NCBI RefSeq assembly: GCF_016464385.1
Contig: NZ_JADMLH010000027.1
Coordinates: forward strand, 1 to 64,000
Reading direction: 5' to 3'
Length of the DNA stretch: 64,000 nucleotides
From: Nucisporomicrobium flavum
GTDB lineage: Bacteria; Actinomycetota; Actinomycetes; Mycobacteriales; Micromonosporaceae
Below, piece after piece: positions 7,861-16,788 of this stretch. The notes under the pieces were generated by a model. It made no database searches and was not told where the DNA came from. It was given only the letters and a program-made list of their open reading frames with translations. The translations under genes and the position numbers were made by a program. Positions within the stretch are counted from its first letter, which is position 1; every line of letters starts with the position of its first letter.

Positions 7861-8685
7861 GTGGCCGCCACACCCCTCTTGGAGCTGAGCGGGATCGACA
7901 AGAGTTTCGGTCCCGTCCAGGTCCTGCACGACGTCGGTCTCTCCGCGTACGCCGGCGAGGTCACCGCGCTCGTCGGCGACAACGGCGCCGGCAAGTCGAC
8001 CCTGGTCAAGTGCGTCAGCGGGATCTACACGATCGACGCCGGCACCGTCTCCTTCGACGGCCGGCCGGTGACCATCCACAGTCCCCGTGACGCCGCCGAA
8101 CTGGGCATCGAGGTCGTCTACCAGGACCTCGCGCTCTGCGACAACCTCGACATCGTCCAGAACATGTTCCTCGGACGGGAGAAGGTACGCGGCATCGTCC
8201 TCGACGAGCCGACCATGGAACAGATGGCCGGCGACACCCTCGCCAGCCTCTCGGTGCGTACGGTGAAATCCCTGCGGCAGCTCGTGGCCAGCCTCTCCGG
8301 CGGCCAGCGGCAGACCGTGGCGATCGCCAAGGCCGTGCTCTGGAACAGTCGCGTGGTCATCCTCGACGAGCCCACCGCCGCCCTCGGCGTGGCCCAGACC
8401 GCCCAGGTCCTCGAGCTGGTCCGCCGCCTTGCCGACAGCGGCCTGGGTGTCGTGCTCATCTCGCACAACATGAACGACGTGTTCGCCGTTTCCGACCGCA
8501 TCGCCGCGCTCTACCTCGGCCGGATGGCGGCCCAGGTCAAGACCAGCGAGGTGACCCACTCGCAGGTCGTGGAGCTGATCACGGCCGGCCGCAGCGGCAC
8601 GGTCGGCCTGCCGCCGGAGCGACCCGACGGCAACGGCAACGGGAACGGCGTCGCCGTCGACATCACGCCCGGAGGCGACCAGTGA
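7861..8685 (+). CDS. Sugar ABC transporter ATP-binding protein
   Basis: A 274-residue ATPase with a single ABC domain: Walker A GDNGAGKS (about residues 40-47), signature LSGGQRQ, Walker B VVILDEPT and the H-loop ISHN. XylG and RbsA have two fused ABC domains; this protein has one and would work as a homodimer, as in FrcA-type importers. The GTG at 7861 is chosen because AAGGAG lies seven bases upstream. The stop overlaps the permease start (GTGA), showing translational coupling. The C-terminus is a Gly/Asn-rich tail. Confidence 0.9.
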   Translation: MAATPLLELSGIDKSFGPVQVLHDVGLSAYAGEVTALVGDNGAGKSTLVKCVSGIYTIDAGTVSFDGRPVTIHSPRDAAELGIEVVYQDLALCDNLDIVQNMFLGREKVRGIVLDEPTMEQMAGDTLASLSVRTVKSLRQLVASLSGGQRQTVAIAKAVLWNSRVVILDEPTAALGVAQTAQVLELVRRLADSGLGVVLISHNMNDVFAVSDRIAALYLGRMAAQVKTSEVTHSQVVELITAGRSGTVGLPPERPDGNGNGNGVAVDITPGGDQ

Positions 8686-9947
8686 CCACCAGCGCCACCC
8701 CCACCACCACGACGGCCGGCGGCCTGCGGGTCGCCCAGCCCACGGTGGCGAGCCATCTGCACGAGTACTGGCAGCGGGTCCGCGGCGGCGACCTGGGCAG
8801 CCTCCCGGCCGTCCTGGGCCTGATCGTGCTCTCACTGATCTTCTCCGTCGCCCGGGAGACGTTCACCAGCCCGCTCAACTTCGCCAACCTGTTCAACCAG
8901 GGCGCGCAGACCGTCTTCATCGCGATGGGCCTGATCTTCGTCCTGCTGCTGGGCGAGATCGACCTGTCCGCCGGCTTCGCTAGCGGCGTCTGCGGCGCGG
9001 TCATGGCGATCCTGCTCACCAACCACGGCTGGCCCTGGTACGGCGCCATCCCGGCAGCCCTGCTCACCGGCGTGGTGATCGGCCTGGTCCTGGGCCTGCT
9101 GATCGCGAAGGTCGGCATCCCGTCGTTCGTGGTGACCTTGGCCGCGTTCCTCGGCTTCCAGGGCCTCCTGCTGGTCCTGCTCAGCGGCGGCGTGAACATC
9201 TCCATCCGCGACTCGTTCGTGATCGCGCTGAACAACAAGAACATCCCGGTGCTGTGGAGCTGGGTCCTGGCCGTCGTGGCGGTGGCCGGCTATGCGCTGG
9301 TGCAGTTCAACCGGCGGCGTGCGCGGGCGGCGCGGGGCCTGGTCACCGACCCGGCCGGCGTCGTGCTGCTGCGCATCGGCGGGCTCGCGGTGGTCGTGCT
9401 CGCCACGACGGCCGTCCTGACGCAGGAGCGGGCCGTGAACCCGGCGATCAACTCGCTCAAGGGCGTACCGATCGTCGTGCCGATCATCGCCGCGTTCCTG
9501 ATCCTGTGGACGTTCGTGCTGGGGCGGACCACGTACGGCCGGCACGTCTACGCGGTCGGCGGCAACACCGAGGCGGCCCGCCGGGCCGGCATCCCGGTCG
9601 ACCGGATCCGCATCTCGGTCTTCGTGATCGGCTCGTTCATGGCGGCGATCGGCGGCATCCTCCAGGTCAGCCGGGCCAGCTCGGTCGACCCGAACACCGG
9701 CGGCAGCAACATCCTGCTGTACTCGGTGGGCGCGGCCGTGATCGGCGGCACCAGCCTCTTCGGCGGCAAGGGCAAGATCGTCAACGCCGTCATCGGCGGC
9801 GCGGTGATCGCCGTGATCGACAACGGCATGGGGCTGATGGGCTTCTCGTCCGGGCAGAAGTTCATCTTCACGGGACTGATCCTGCTCGTCGCGGCCAGCG
9901 TCGACGCCCTGGCCCGGCGCAGGGCGGCTGCCACCGGCACGCGATGA
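8682..9947 (+). CDS. Sugar ABC transporter permease (XylH/RbsC type)
   Basis: A 421-residue inner-membrane permease of the ribose/xylose importer family, with about ten hydrophobic segments. The conserved LLLGEIDLSAG motif near residue 90 and the late GGNTEAARRAGI loop, which contacts the ATPase, are both present. The start is a GTG overlapping the ATPase stop, and its own stop overlaps the ATG of the ROK gene. It forms the pore for the sugar bound by the 6666-7769 lipoprotein. Confidence 0.92.
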   Translation: MTTSATPTTTTAGGLRVAQPTVASHLHEYWQRVRGGDLGSLPAVLGLIVLSLIFSVARETFTSPLNFANLFNQGAQTVFIAMGLIFVLLLGEIDLSAGFASGVCGAVMAILLTNHGWPWYGAIPAALLTGVVIGLVLGLLIAKVGIPSFVVTLAAFLGFQGLLLVLLSGGVNISIRDSFVIALNNKNIPVLWSWVLAVVAVAGYALVQFNRRRARAARGLVTDPAGVVLLRIGGLAVVVLATTAVLTQERAVNPAINSLKGVPIVVPIIAAFLILWTFVLGRTTYGRHVYAVGGNTEAARRAGIPVDRIRISVFVIGSFMAAIGGILQVSRASSVDPNTGGSNILLYSVGAAVIGGTSLFGGKGKIVNAVIGGAVIAVIDNGMGLMGFSSGQKFIFTGLILLVAASVDALARRRAAATGTR

Positions 9948-11098
9948 GGGCCGCGCCCGGCAAGGAGGACGTCCGGCGGCACAACCTGGGCACGGTGCTG
10001 CGGTACGTCCACGTGCACGGCGCGACGTCCCGGGCGGAGCTCACCACCCGGCTGGGCCTGAACCGCAGCACCATCGGCGCGCTCACGGCCGACCTGACGG
10101 CGGCCGGGCTCGTCTTCGAGCGCACCCAGCGCGACACCGGCCGGGCCGGGCGACCTTCGCTGGTCGTCCGGCCCCGGTCGGCCACGGTCTACGCGTACGC
10201 GCTGAGCATCGAGGTGGACCGGCTCCGGGCGGCCCGCGTGGGGCTGGGCGGGCGCATCCTCGACCGCCGTGAGGTGCCGCGCCCGCCCGGCATGGCCGTA
10301 CCCGAGGCGGCCGGGCCGCTCGCGGCGTTCGTCCGGGAGATGGCCGGCGACGTCCCGGGCGACGGGCGGTTCGTGGGCACCGGCGTCGCCGTCGTCGGCC
10401 GGTCCCGGGCGGCGGACGGTACGGCGGTCCTCGTGCCGCGGCAGCACCTGGAGGACTTCGCGGCCGGCGACCTCGGCGTGCCGGGCCGGCTGAGCGTGGG
10501 CAACCACGCCGAGGTGTCGGCGCTCGCCGAGCACAGCCGGGGCGCCGCCGCGGGCTGCGACAACGTCCTCTACCTGTACGGCGACATCGGCGTCGGCGCC
10601 GGCATCATCGCGGACGGCCGCCGCACGCTGGGCCGGGGCGGCGAGGTGGGGCACGTGGTGGTGAACCCGTACGGGCGGCAGTGCCCGTGCGGGTCGCGCG
10701 GCTGCTGGGAGACGGAGATCGGCGAGCGGGCGTTGCTGCAGCACGCGGGCCGCTCCGGGGCGGCCGGGCGCGAGGCCGTGCTCGGGGTAGTCAAGGCGGC
10801 GATGTTCGGCGATGCGCGGGCCCAGTCAGCGATCCGTGAGGTGGGCGGGTGGATCGGCTTCGGCGTGGGCAACCTGGCGAACATCGTCAACCCGGAGGCC
10901 GTGATCTTCGGCGGGACGTTGCGTGACGTCTACCTGGCCGCGGCGGCGCACATCCGCAGCCGCATGAACGCTGTCGCGCTGCCCGCCTGCCGGGAGCAGG
11001 TCCGGCTGCGGACCCCCGGGCTCGGCGAGGACGCGGCGCTGATCGGCGCGGCGGAGCTGGCCTTCGAACGGCTGCTCGGCGATCCGCTGGTCAGCTGA
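9944..11098 (+). CDS. ROK-family transcriptional repressor (XylR-like)
   Basis: A 384-residue ROK protein: N-terminal winged helix-turn-helix (about residues 8-65, TSRAELTTRLGLNRSTIG) and a sugar-kinase-like sensor domain with the ROK zinc site CPCGSRGC (about 246-253), preceded by the GEVGH segment. The ATG overlaps the permease stop (ATGA), so it is the last gene of the importer operon. It probably represses the operon through the CGAAACTTTCG boxes and is released by the imported pentose. The regulatory target is inference. Confidence 0.9.
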   Translation: MRAAPGKEDVRRHNLGTVLRYVHVHGATSRAELTTRLGLNRSTIGALTADLTAAGLVFERTQRDTGRAGRPSLVVRPRSATVYAYALSIEVDRLRAARVGLGGRILDRREVPRPPGMAVPEAAGPLAAFVREMAGDVPGDGRFVGTGVAVVGRSRAADGTAVLVPRQHLEDFAAGDLGVPGRLSVGNHAEVSALAEHSRGAAAGCDNVLYLYGDIGVGAGIIADGRRTLGRGGEVGHVVVNPYGRQCPCGSRGCWETEIGERALLQHAGRSGAAGREAVLGVVKAAMFGDARAQSAIREVGGWIGFGVGNLANIVNPEAVIFGGTLRDVYLAAAAHIRSRMNAVALPACREQVRLRTPGLGEDAALIGAAELAFERLLGDPLVS

Positions 11099-11111
11099 CG
11101 ATTGTTGTCTT

Positions 11112-11125
11112 TGGGAGCGCTCCCA
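11112..11125. promoter_or_regulatory. CebR-type operator upstream of the GH9 cellulase
   Basis: TGGGAGCGCTCCCA is a perfect 14-bp palindrome identical to the operator bound by the LacI-family cello-oligosaccharide repressor CebR in Streptomyces. It lies 43 bp before the chosen start of the GH9 gene. Cellobiose-inducible control is therefore likely; the repressor gene is not in this window. Confidence 0.85.
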
Positions 11126-11168
11126 TGTAACGATGACGGTCACTTCGTTGCCTCGCGAGGAGCCGGTC

Positions 11169-13472
11169 ATGAGAGTGCGTACCCTGCTGGCGGTGCTGGC
11201 GCTGAGCCTGGCCTGGATCGTCGCCCCCGAGGGTGCGTCCGCCGCTCCGGCCCACAGCTACGGCGAGGCGCTGCAGAAGTCGCTGCTGTTCTACGAGGCT
11301 CAGGTGTCGGGCAAGAAGCCCGCCTGGAACCGCGTCTCCTGGCGCGGCGACTCCGCGATGCGCGACGGCTCCGATGTGGGGCTCGACCTCACCGGCGGCT
11401 GGTTCGACGCCGGCGACCACGTCAAGTTCGGCCTGCCGATGGCGTTCACCACGACCATGCTGGCCTGGGGCGCGGTGGAGAACCGGGACGCGTACGCGAG
11501 CTCCGGCCAGCTCACCCACCTGCTGAACAACCTGCGCGTACCGAACGACTACTTCATCAAGGCGCACCCCTCGCCCAACGTCCTGTACGGCCAGGTCGGC
11601 AAGGGCGACGACGACCACAAGTGGTGGGGTCCCGCCGAGGTGCTGCCGATGGCGCGGCCGGCGTACAAGATCGATGCGAGCTGCGGCGGCACGGAGCTCG
11701 CGGCGGAGACGGCGGCCGCGATGGCAGCCAGCTCGATGGTGTTCCGGGCCACCGACCCGACCTATGCGGACACTCTGCTGACCCACGCCAAGCAGCTCTA
11801 CACGTTCGCCGACACGGTCCGGAAGAGCTACCACGAGTGCATCACCGACGCGACCGCGTTCTACAAGTCCTGGAGCGGCTACGCCGACGAGCTGGTGTGG
11901 GGTGCGATCTGGCTGCACCGCGCCACCGGTGACGCCTCCTACCTCGCCAAGGCCGAGGCCGGCTACGACGCCCAGGGCAACGAGAACCAGACCAGCACCA
12001 AGATGTACAAGTGGACGATCTCCTGGGACAACAAGCAGTACGGCACCTACGTTCTGCTCGCCCAGCTGACCGGCAAGCAGAAGTACCTCGACGACGCCAA
12101 CCGCTGGCTCGACTGGTTCACCGTCGGCGTCAACGGCGAGAAGGTCCGTACGTCGCCGGGCGGCATGGTGGTCGTGGACAGCTGGGGCGCCCTGCGCTAC
12201 GCCGCCAACACCGCGTTCGTGGCGCTGGTCCACAGTGACCACCTCGCCGACGCCACCCGCAAGCAGCGCTACCACGACTTCGCCGTCAAACAGATCAACT
12301 ACGCGCTGGGCGACAACCCGCGCAACTCCAGCTACGTGATCGGCTTCGGCTCCAACGCGCCGAAGAACCCCCATCACCGTACGGCGCACGGCTCGTGGTG
12401 GGACAGCCAGCAGGTGCCCGAGCAGACCCGGCACACCCTGTACGGCGCGCTGGTCGGCGGCCCCTCGTCGCCGGACGACAAGTACACCGACAGCCGCGGC
12501 GACTACGTGATGAACGAGGTTGCCACCGACTACAACGCCGGATTCACCTCGGCCGTGGCCCGCCTCTACGGCGAGTACGGCGGCGCTCCGCTGGCCAACT
12601 TCCCGCAGGCCGAGAAGCCGGACATGGCGGAGCTGTCGGTGGAGACGACCGTCATGCAGAACGAGACCCGGTCCACCGGCGTGAAGGTCGTCGTCTACAA
12701 CAAGTCCGCGTTCCCCGCGCGGGCGCTGACCGCCGGCAAGTTCCGGTACTACTTCACCCGCGACGGCGACGCGGCGCTGAGCGTCAGCTCGCCGTACACG
12801 CAGGGCTGCCCGGGGCCGACCGCGGCGAAGCAGTACTCCGGCGACATCTGGTACGTCGAGGTGGACTGCACCGGCTACACCATCGCGCCGGCCGGGCAGT
12901 CCGCGCACCGGATGGAGGTGCAGCTCAAGATCGGTGTGGTCGAGGGCGGCACGTGGGACCCCACCGACGACCCGTCGTACCAGGCGGCGGCCGGCCCGAA
13001 CCCGGGCGTGACGCTCTATGACGGCGGCACGCGGGTGTGGGGCACCGAGCCGGGCACCGCCACCCCGGGCCCGGACCCGTCGCCCTCGCAGCCTTCGCCC
13101 TCGCCCTCGCAGCCGTCGCCGTCCCCCTCCCAGCCGTCCCCCTCACCGTCGCAGCCGGCCGGGTGCCGGGTCGCGTACAGCACCAACGACTGGAGCACCG
13201 GTTTCACCGCGACGGTGACCGTGACCAACGGGCCCACCGCGGCGACGAGCTGGGCGCTGACGTTCGCGTACACCGCCGGGCAGCGGGTCACCCAGGCGTG
13301 GTCGGCGGACGTCACCCAGAGCGGTACGCAGGTGACCGCCCGGAACACGACGTACAACGGCACGCTCGCTCCCGGTGCGACGGTCAGCTTCGGGTTCAAC
13401 GGCACCTCCACCGGCAGCAACCCCCGCCCGGCCGCCTTCGCGCTGAACGGGGCCGCCTGCACGCTCGCTTGA
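11169..13472 (+). CDS. Secreted GH9 endoglucanase with CBM3 and CBM2
   Basis: A 767-residue modular cellulase. After the signal peptide (about 1-26) comes a GH9 catalytic domain to about residue 475, with GGWFDAGDHVKFG (Asp80/Asp83) and, at its end, NEVATDYNAGF, which contains the catalytic acid Glu. A family 3 carbohydrate-binding module follows (about 480-635), then a Pro/Ser repeat linker (PSPSQ units) and a C-terminal family 2 cellulose-binding module beginning CRVAYSTNDWSTGF. The start at 11169 has a GAGGAG upstream and begins the signal peptide. GH9 with a fused CBM3 is typical of processive endoglucanases. The upstream CebR box ties it to cellulose induction. Confidence 0.95.
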   Translation: MRVRTLLAVLALSLAWIVAPEGASAAPAHSYGEALQKSLLFYEAQVSGKKPAWNRVSWRGDSAMRDGSDVGLDLTGGWFDAGDHVKFGLPMAFTTTMLAWGAVENRDAYASSGQLTHLLNNLRVPNDYFIKAHPSPNVLYGQVGKGDDDHKWWGPAEVLPMARPAYKIDASCGGTELAAETAAAMAASSMVFRATDPTYADTLLTHAKQLYTFADTVRKSYHECITDATAFYKSWSGYADELVWGAIWLHRATGDASYLAKAEAGYDAQGNENQTSTKMYKWTISWDNKQYGTYVLLAQLTGKQKYLDDANRWLDWFTVGVNGEKVRTSPGGMVVVDSWGALRYAANTAFVALVHSDHLADATRKQRYHDFAVKQINYALGDNPRNSSYVIGFGSNAPKNPHHRTAHGSWWDSQQVPEQTRHTLYGALVGGPSSPDDKYTDSRGDYVMNEVATDYNAGFTSAVARLYGEYGGAPLANFPQAEKPDMAELSVETTVMQNETRSTGVKVVVYNKSAFPARALTAGKFRYYFTRDGDAALSVSSPYTQGCPGPTAAKQYSGDIWYVEVDCTGYTIAPAGQSAHRMEVQLKIGVVEGGTWDPTDDPSYQAAAGPNPGVTLYDGGTRVWGTEPGTATPGPDPSPSQPSPSPSQPSPSPSQPSPSPSQPAGCRVAYSTNDWSTGFTATVTVTNGPTAATSWALTFAYTAGQRVTQAWSADVTQSGTQVTARNTTYNGTLAPGATVSFGFNGTSTGSNPRPAAFALNGAACTLA

Positions 13473-13601
13473 GGCGTCCCCGTACGGGTGATCGTGGGCG
13501 CGGCCGTCCGCGGGTAACGTGGCTGCGCGACCTGTCGGTGGGGGCCGAGGCGTGGGTGCGCCGATGTGCAGGTGCTGTCGCAGGCACTGCGGAGGACCCC
13601 C

Positions 13602-14432
13602 ATGACCCGAAGCGACGTCGACGTCGACGGGCGGATGCTCGGCGCGCTGTGCGCCATCGGCAGCCACCCGCGCGAGTGGGCGCCGGTGGAGCCGGCCGTC
13701 CAGGGCATCCGGCAGCACCGCCGGCACCGGCACGTCACCGAGGTGCTGCAGCGCAGCCTGCTCGGCACGCTGCCGGCCATCCCCGGGATCGAGCTGCACG
13801 GCCGCTACCTGCCCGCCGGCCCGGACACCGGCGTGGGCGGGGACTGGTACGACGCGTTCCAGCAGCCCGACGGCTCGGTGATGCTGGCGGTGGGCGACGT
13901 GTGCGGCCACGACGTCGAGGCCGCCGCCACGATGGGTCAGCTGCGGAACCTGGTCCGCGGTACCGCGTACGGAAGGAACGACGAGCCCGGCACGGTGCTG
14001 CAGCGGGTGCACTCGGCCGTGGACGGTATGGCCGTGCCGGTGATGGCCACGATGCTGCTGGCCCGGATGGTGCCCGACCGGCGCGGGCACAGCGTCGGCT
14101 TCGCCAGCGCCGGGCACCTGCCGCCGCTGGTGGCGTGCCCGGACGGCGGTGTCGAGGTGTGGTGGGAGAGCCCGGAACCGCTGCTCGGCCCGGTGCCCTG
14201 CCCGCGGCGCACCACCCATCGCCGGGCGCTGCCGGCCGGGTCGACGCTGCTGCTCTACACCGACGGGCTGGTGGAGGAGCCGGGGCAGATCGTCGACGCC
14301 GGCATCCACCGGATCGCCCAGCTGCTCGACGCGAACCGGCATCTGCCCGGTGACCGGCTGTGCGCCCTGCTGCTCGCTGCGGCGCCGAGCCGGCGGGACG
14401 ACATCGCGCTGCTGCTCGTGCGTCCCACGTGA
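13602..14432 (+). CDS. SpoIIE-type PP2C serine/threonine phosphatase
   Basis: A 276-residue PPM-type phosphatase in which the RsbU/SpoIIE domain covers nearly the whole protein. LQRSLLGTLPAIPGIE opens the domain; VGGDWYD and VGDVCGHD carry the metal-binding Asp residues; SAGHLPPL and LLLYTDGLVE follow, and RRDDIALLLV closes it. There is no obvious sensory domain beyond about 45 N-terminal residues. The ATG at 13602 follows GGAGGA; a GTG at 13566 is possible. Such enzymes dephosphorylate STAS anti-anti-sigma proteins; one is encoded at 43402-43755, but a functional link is untested. Confidence 0.9.
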   Translation: MTRSDVDVDGRMLGALCAIGSHPREWAPVEPAVQGIRQHRRHRHVTEVLQRSLLGTLPAIPGIELHGRYLPAGPDTGVGGDWYDAFQQPDGSVMLAVGDVCGHDVEAAATMGQLRNLVRGTAYGRNDEPGTVLQRVHSAVDGMAVPVMATMLLARMVPDRRGHSVGFASAGHLPPLVACPDGGVEVWWESPEPLLGPVPCPRRTTHRRALPAGSTLLLYTDGLVEEPGQIVDAGIHRIAQLLDANRHLPGDRLCALLLAAAPSRRDDIALLLVRPT

Positions 14433-14527
14433 CGCGCGCCATGGTCGCACGCAGGGAAATCTCGTCGAATCAATGCACTTTTAAGATCAACCGCTCGACG
14501 CAGCGAGCGACATGGGGGAGCAGCGCG

Positions 14528-15199
14528 ATGACCGGTCGCCCGACCCGGCAGTGGAACGGCCTCACCATCCCGGAACCCGGCGTGTACGTCCTGGACGACG
14601 CGCACAAACGGATCGGGTTCCACGCCCAGCACATGATGGTCAGCCTGATCCGGGGCGAGTTCACGCAGGCGACGGCCACGATCGTCGTGCACGAGGATCC
14701 GCTGCAGACGTCGCTGACGGCCACCATCCAGGCGGCGAGCATCGACACCAGCAACGCCGAGCGGGACACGCACCTGCGCAGCGCCGACTTCCTGGACGTG
14801 GCGGCGTACCCGGTGCTGGAGTTCCGTAGCACCGGCCTCAAGTGGCTCGGCGGCGACGACGCGATCTTCCTGTGGGCGCAGTTGCGCAACAACCCGCTCA
14901 GCCGGCGCCGGGCCCCCGGGCCGGCGACGCCCGCGCCGGTGGCCCGGCCGCCCGGCCGGTTCGTGCTCGCGGGGGACCTCACCGTCAGGGACGTCACCCG
15001 GCAGGTCGACCTCGACGTCGACTTCGGCGGCGCCGGGCGCGACCCGTACGGCCGGGACATCTTCGGCTTCACCGCGCATGCCGAGATCGACCGGGAGAGC
15101 TACGGTCTGCTGTGGAACGTCGCGTTGGAGACGGGCGGCGTCCTGGTCGGCAAGAAGGTCCGCATCGAGATCGCCGGCGAGGCCATCCGCCAGGCCTGA
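14528..15199 (+). CDS. YceI-family lipid-binding-like protein
   Basis: A 223-residue YceI-domain protein without a signal peptide. The start at 14528 has GGGGAG seven bases upstream. IPEPGVYVLDDAHKRIGFHA opens the domain, ASIDTSNAERDTHLRS is the conserved middle motif, and the final strands include FTAHAEIDRESYGLLWN. Around residues 120-145 there is a Pro/Arg/Ala-rich insertion (RRRAPGPATPAPVARPPG) not usual in the family. YceI proteins bind polyprenoid-type lipids in a beta barrel; the role in actinomycetes is uncertain. Confidence 0.85.
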   Translation: MTGRPTRQWNGLTIPEPGVYVLDDAHKRIGFHAQHMMVSLIRGEFTQATATIVVHEDPLQTSLTATIQAASIDTSNAERDTHLRSADFLDVAAYPVLEFRSTGLKWLGGDDAIFLWAQLRNNPLSRRRAPGPATPAPVARPPGRFVLAGDLTVRDVTRQVDLDVDFGGAGRDPYGRDIFGFTAHAEIDRESYGLLWNVALETGGVLVGKKVRIEIAGEAIRQA

Positions 15200-15209
15200 C
15201 CCGGCCTCG

Positions 15210-15830
15210 TCACCAGCGGTCGTGGTGGATGAGGCCCTCGAGCGGGGTGCGCGTACGCCAGCCGTGCCGCTCCAGGTCGGGTACGGCCTCGAGGTGGGTC
15301 ACCGGGCCGAGGCACAGCCACGCGACGGGCCGTACGCCGGCCGGGATGCCGAGCAGCTCGCCGAGGAACTCCTCACGGTAGAACGACACCCAGCCCACGC
15401 CGAGCCCTTCCGCGGTGGCGGCCAGCCACAGGTTCTGGATCGCCAGGCACACGGAGTACAGGCCGGCGTCGGCGATCGCGTGCCGGCCGAGGACCGCGGG
15501 CGCGCCGCGCTGCGCGTCGTACGTGACCACCACCGAGAGTCCCGCCTCCAGCACCCCGTCGATCTTGATGCGGGCGAAGCGGTCCGCCTCGGGGCCGCTC
15601 AGCGTCGCGGCGAAGGTCTCGCGCTCGGCCTGCACATGGTCGTGGAAGCGGCGGCGGATGTGCTCGTCGTGGACGAGGACGAAGTCCCACGGCTGCGAGA
15701 GCCCCACGCTGGGCGCGGCGTGCGCGGCGGCGAGGATCCGGTGCAGAACCTCGGCCGGTACGGGCTCGCCGGTGAACTCGGCGCGGACGTCGCGACGGCG
15801 GCTGATGACGTCGTAGAGGTCGGTATTCAT
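15210..15830 (-). CDS. bluB: 5,6-dimethylbenzimidazole synthase (BluB)
   Basis: A 206-residue flavin-destructase of the nitroreductase fold, which converts reduced FMN to dimethylbenzimidazole, the lower ligand of cobalamin. RRRDVRAEFTGEPVP near the start, AAHAAPSVGLSQPWDF, the VGWVSFY segment and PVAWLCLGPV near the end are characteristic. No other cobalamin gene or obvious cobalamin riboswitch is visible nearby. It is convergent with the YceI gene, with ten bases between stops. Confidence 0.9.
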   Translation of the reverse strand: MNTDLYDVISRRRDVRAEFTGEPVPAEVLHRILAAAHAAPSVGLSQPWDFVLVHDEHIRRRFHDHVQAERETFAATLSGPEADRFARIKIDGVLEAGLSVVVTYDAQRGAPAVLGRHAIADAGLYSVCLAIQNLWLAATAEGLGVGWVSFYREEFLGELLGIPAGVRPVAWLCLGPVTHLEAVPDLERHGWRTRTPLEGLIHHDRW

Positions 15831-15957
15831 CGAGGGGCGACTCTAGACCCGTTGACAGCCGGCGCGGGACCGGGTTAATTGTTCGACAACTTGCCAATTC
15901 CGGGACGGTTCCCCCACCTGTCCGCCCGGAGGCGGCCCGTCCCCACGGAAGGTCCCC

Positions 15958-16758
15958 ATGAAACGGATCCTCGCTGTCACCGGCGCGGTGGCCGTCGCCG
16001 CCGCTCTCGCCGCCTTCGGCGTCACGAACGCGACGGCCGCGACCGCCCCCGCCGTCCGCGCCGCCGCGCTCGACCCCACCGTGGCGCCCGGCGGCAACTT
16101 CAACCTCGCCGTATGGTCGCTGCAGCTGCCGATCGGCTCGCCCGGCTCCCCGACGACCATCCCGCCCGCGCAGCTCAAGGGACCCGGCGGGTACACGAAC
16201 CCGGCGTACTTCTGGACCGACAAGAACGACGGCTCGATGACGTTCTGGGCGCCGGAGAAGGGCGTCACCACGCCCAACTCGAACTACGCGCGCTCCGAGC
16301 TGCGGGAGATGAACGCGAACGGCAGCGCCGCCGACTGGCCGCTCGCCGGCAACCACACGCTCAGCGCCACCCTGCGCATTCCCCAGGTGACCAAGAACGT
16401 CTGCGTGGGGCAGGTGCACCTGGGCTCGGGCGGCTCGTCCACCAAGCCGCTGCTCGAGCTCTACTACCGGCCCAACGGCGACATCCACCTCGGCACGGAG
16501 AACTCGCCGGCGGGCGGCCAGACGCTGCACCCGGTCGGGAACGTACCGCTGGGCAAGACGTGGAGCTACGTCATCAACGTGTCGGGCAACCGGATCAACC
16601 TGACGGTGAACGGCGCGAGGACCAGCTACTCCATCCCGTCGTCGTTCAACCCGTACAAGCAGTACTTCAAGGCCGGCTCGTACAACCAGTCGTCGTCGGA
16701 GAGCACCACCAACGGCGCGAAGGTCAAGTTCTACGCGCTGACCGTCTCGCACAGCTGA
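15958..16758 (+). CDS. Secreted polysaccharide lyase family 7 (alginate lyase-like)
   Basis: A 266-residue secreted protein: signal peptide (about 1-30), then a beta-jelly-roll PL7 domain. The family motif RSELREM (about 110-116) is present, together with QVHLG for the QIH segment and a final strand like YFKAGSYNQS in place of YFKAGVYNQ. These three segments hold the catalytic Arg, Gln/His and Tyr residues. PL7 enzymes cleave alginate or related polyuronates by beta-elimination. The ATG follows GGAAGGTCCCC. Confidence 0.9.
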   Translation: MKRILAVTGAVAVAAALAAFGVTNATAATAPAVRAAALDPTVAPGGNFNLAVWSLQLPIGSPGSPTTIPPAQLKGPGGYTNPAYFWTDKNDGSMTFWAPEKGVTTPNSNYARSELREMNANGSAADWPLAGNHTLSATLRIPQVTKNVCVGQVHLGSGGSSTKPLLELYYRPNGDIHLGTENSPAGGQTLHPVGNVPLGKTWSYVINVSGNRINLTVNGARTSYSIPSSFNPYKQYFKAGSYNQSSSESTTNGAKVKFYALTVSHS

Positions 16759-16788
16759 ACCCGGGATGAGGGGGCATAGTGCTGTGTT

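Noticed and set aside
8682..11098. Fusion of permease and ROK protein suggested by one long plus-strand frame from 9254
   Set aside because: The portion before 9944 is a shadow of the permease; the ATG at 9944 overlapping the permease stop is the normal coupled start.
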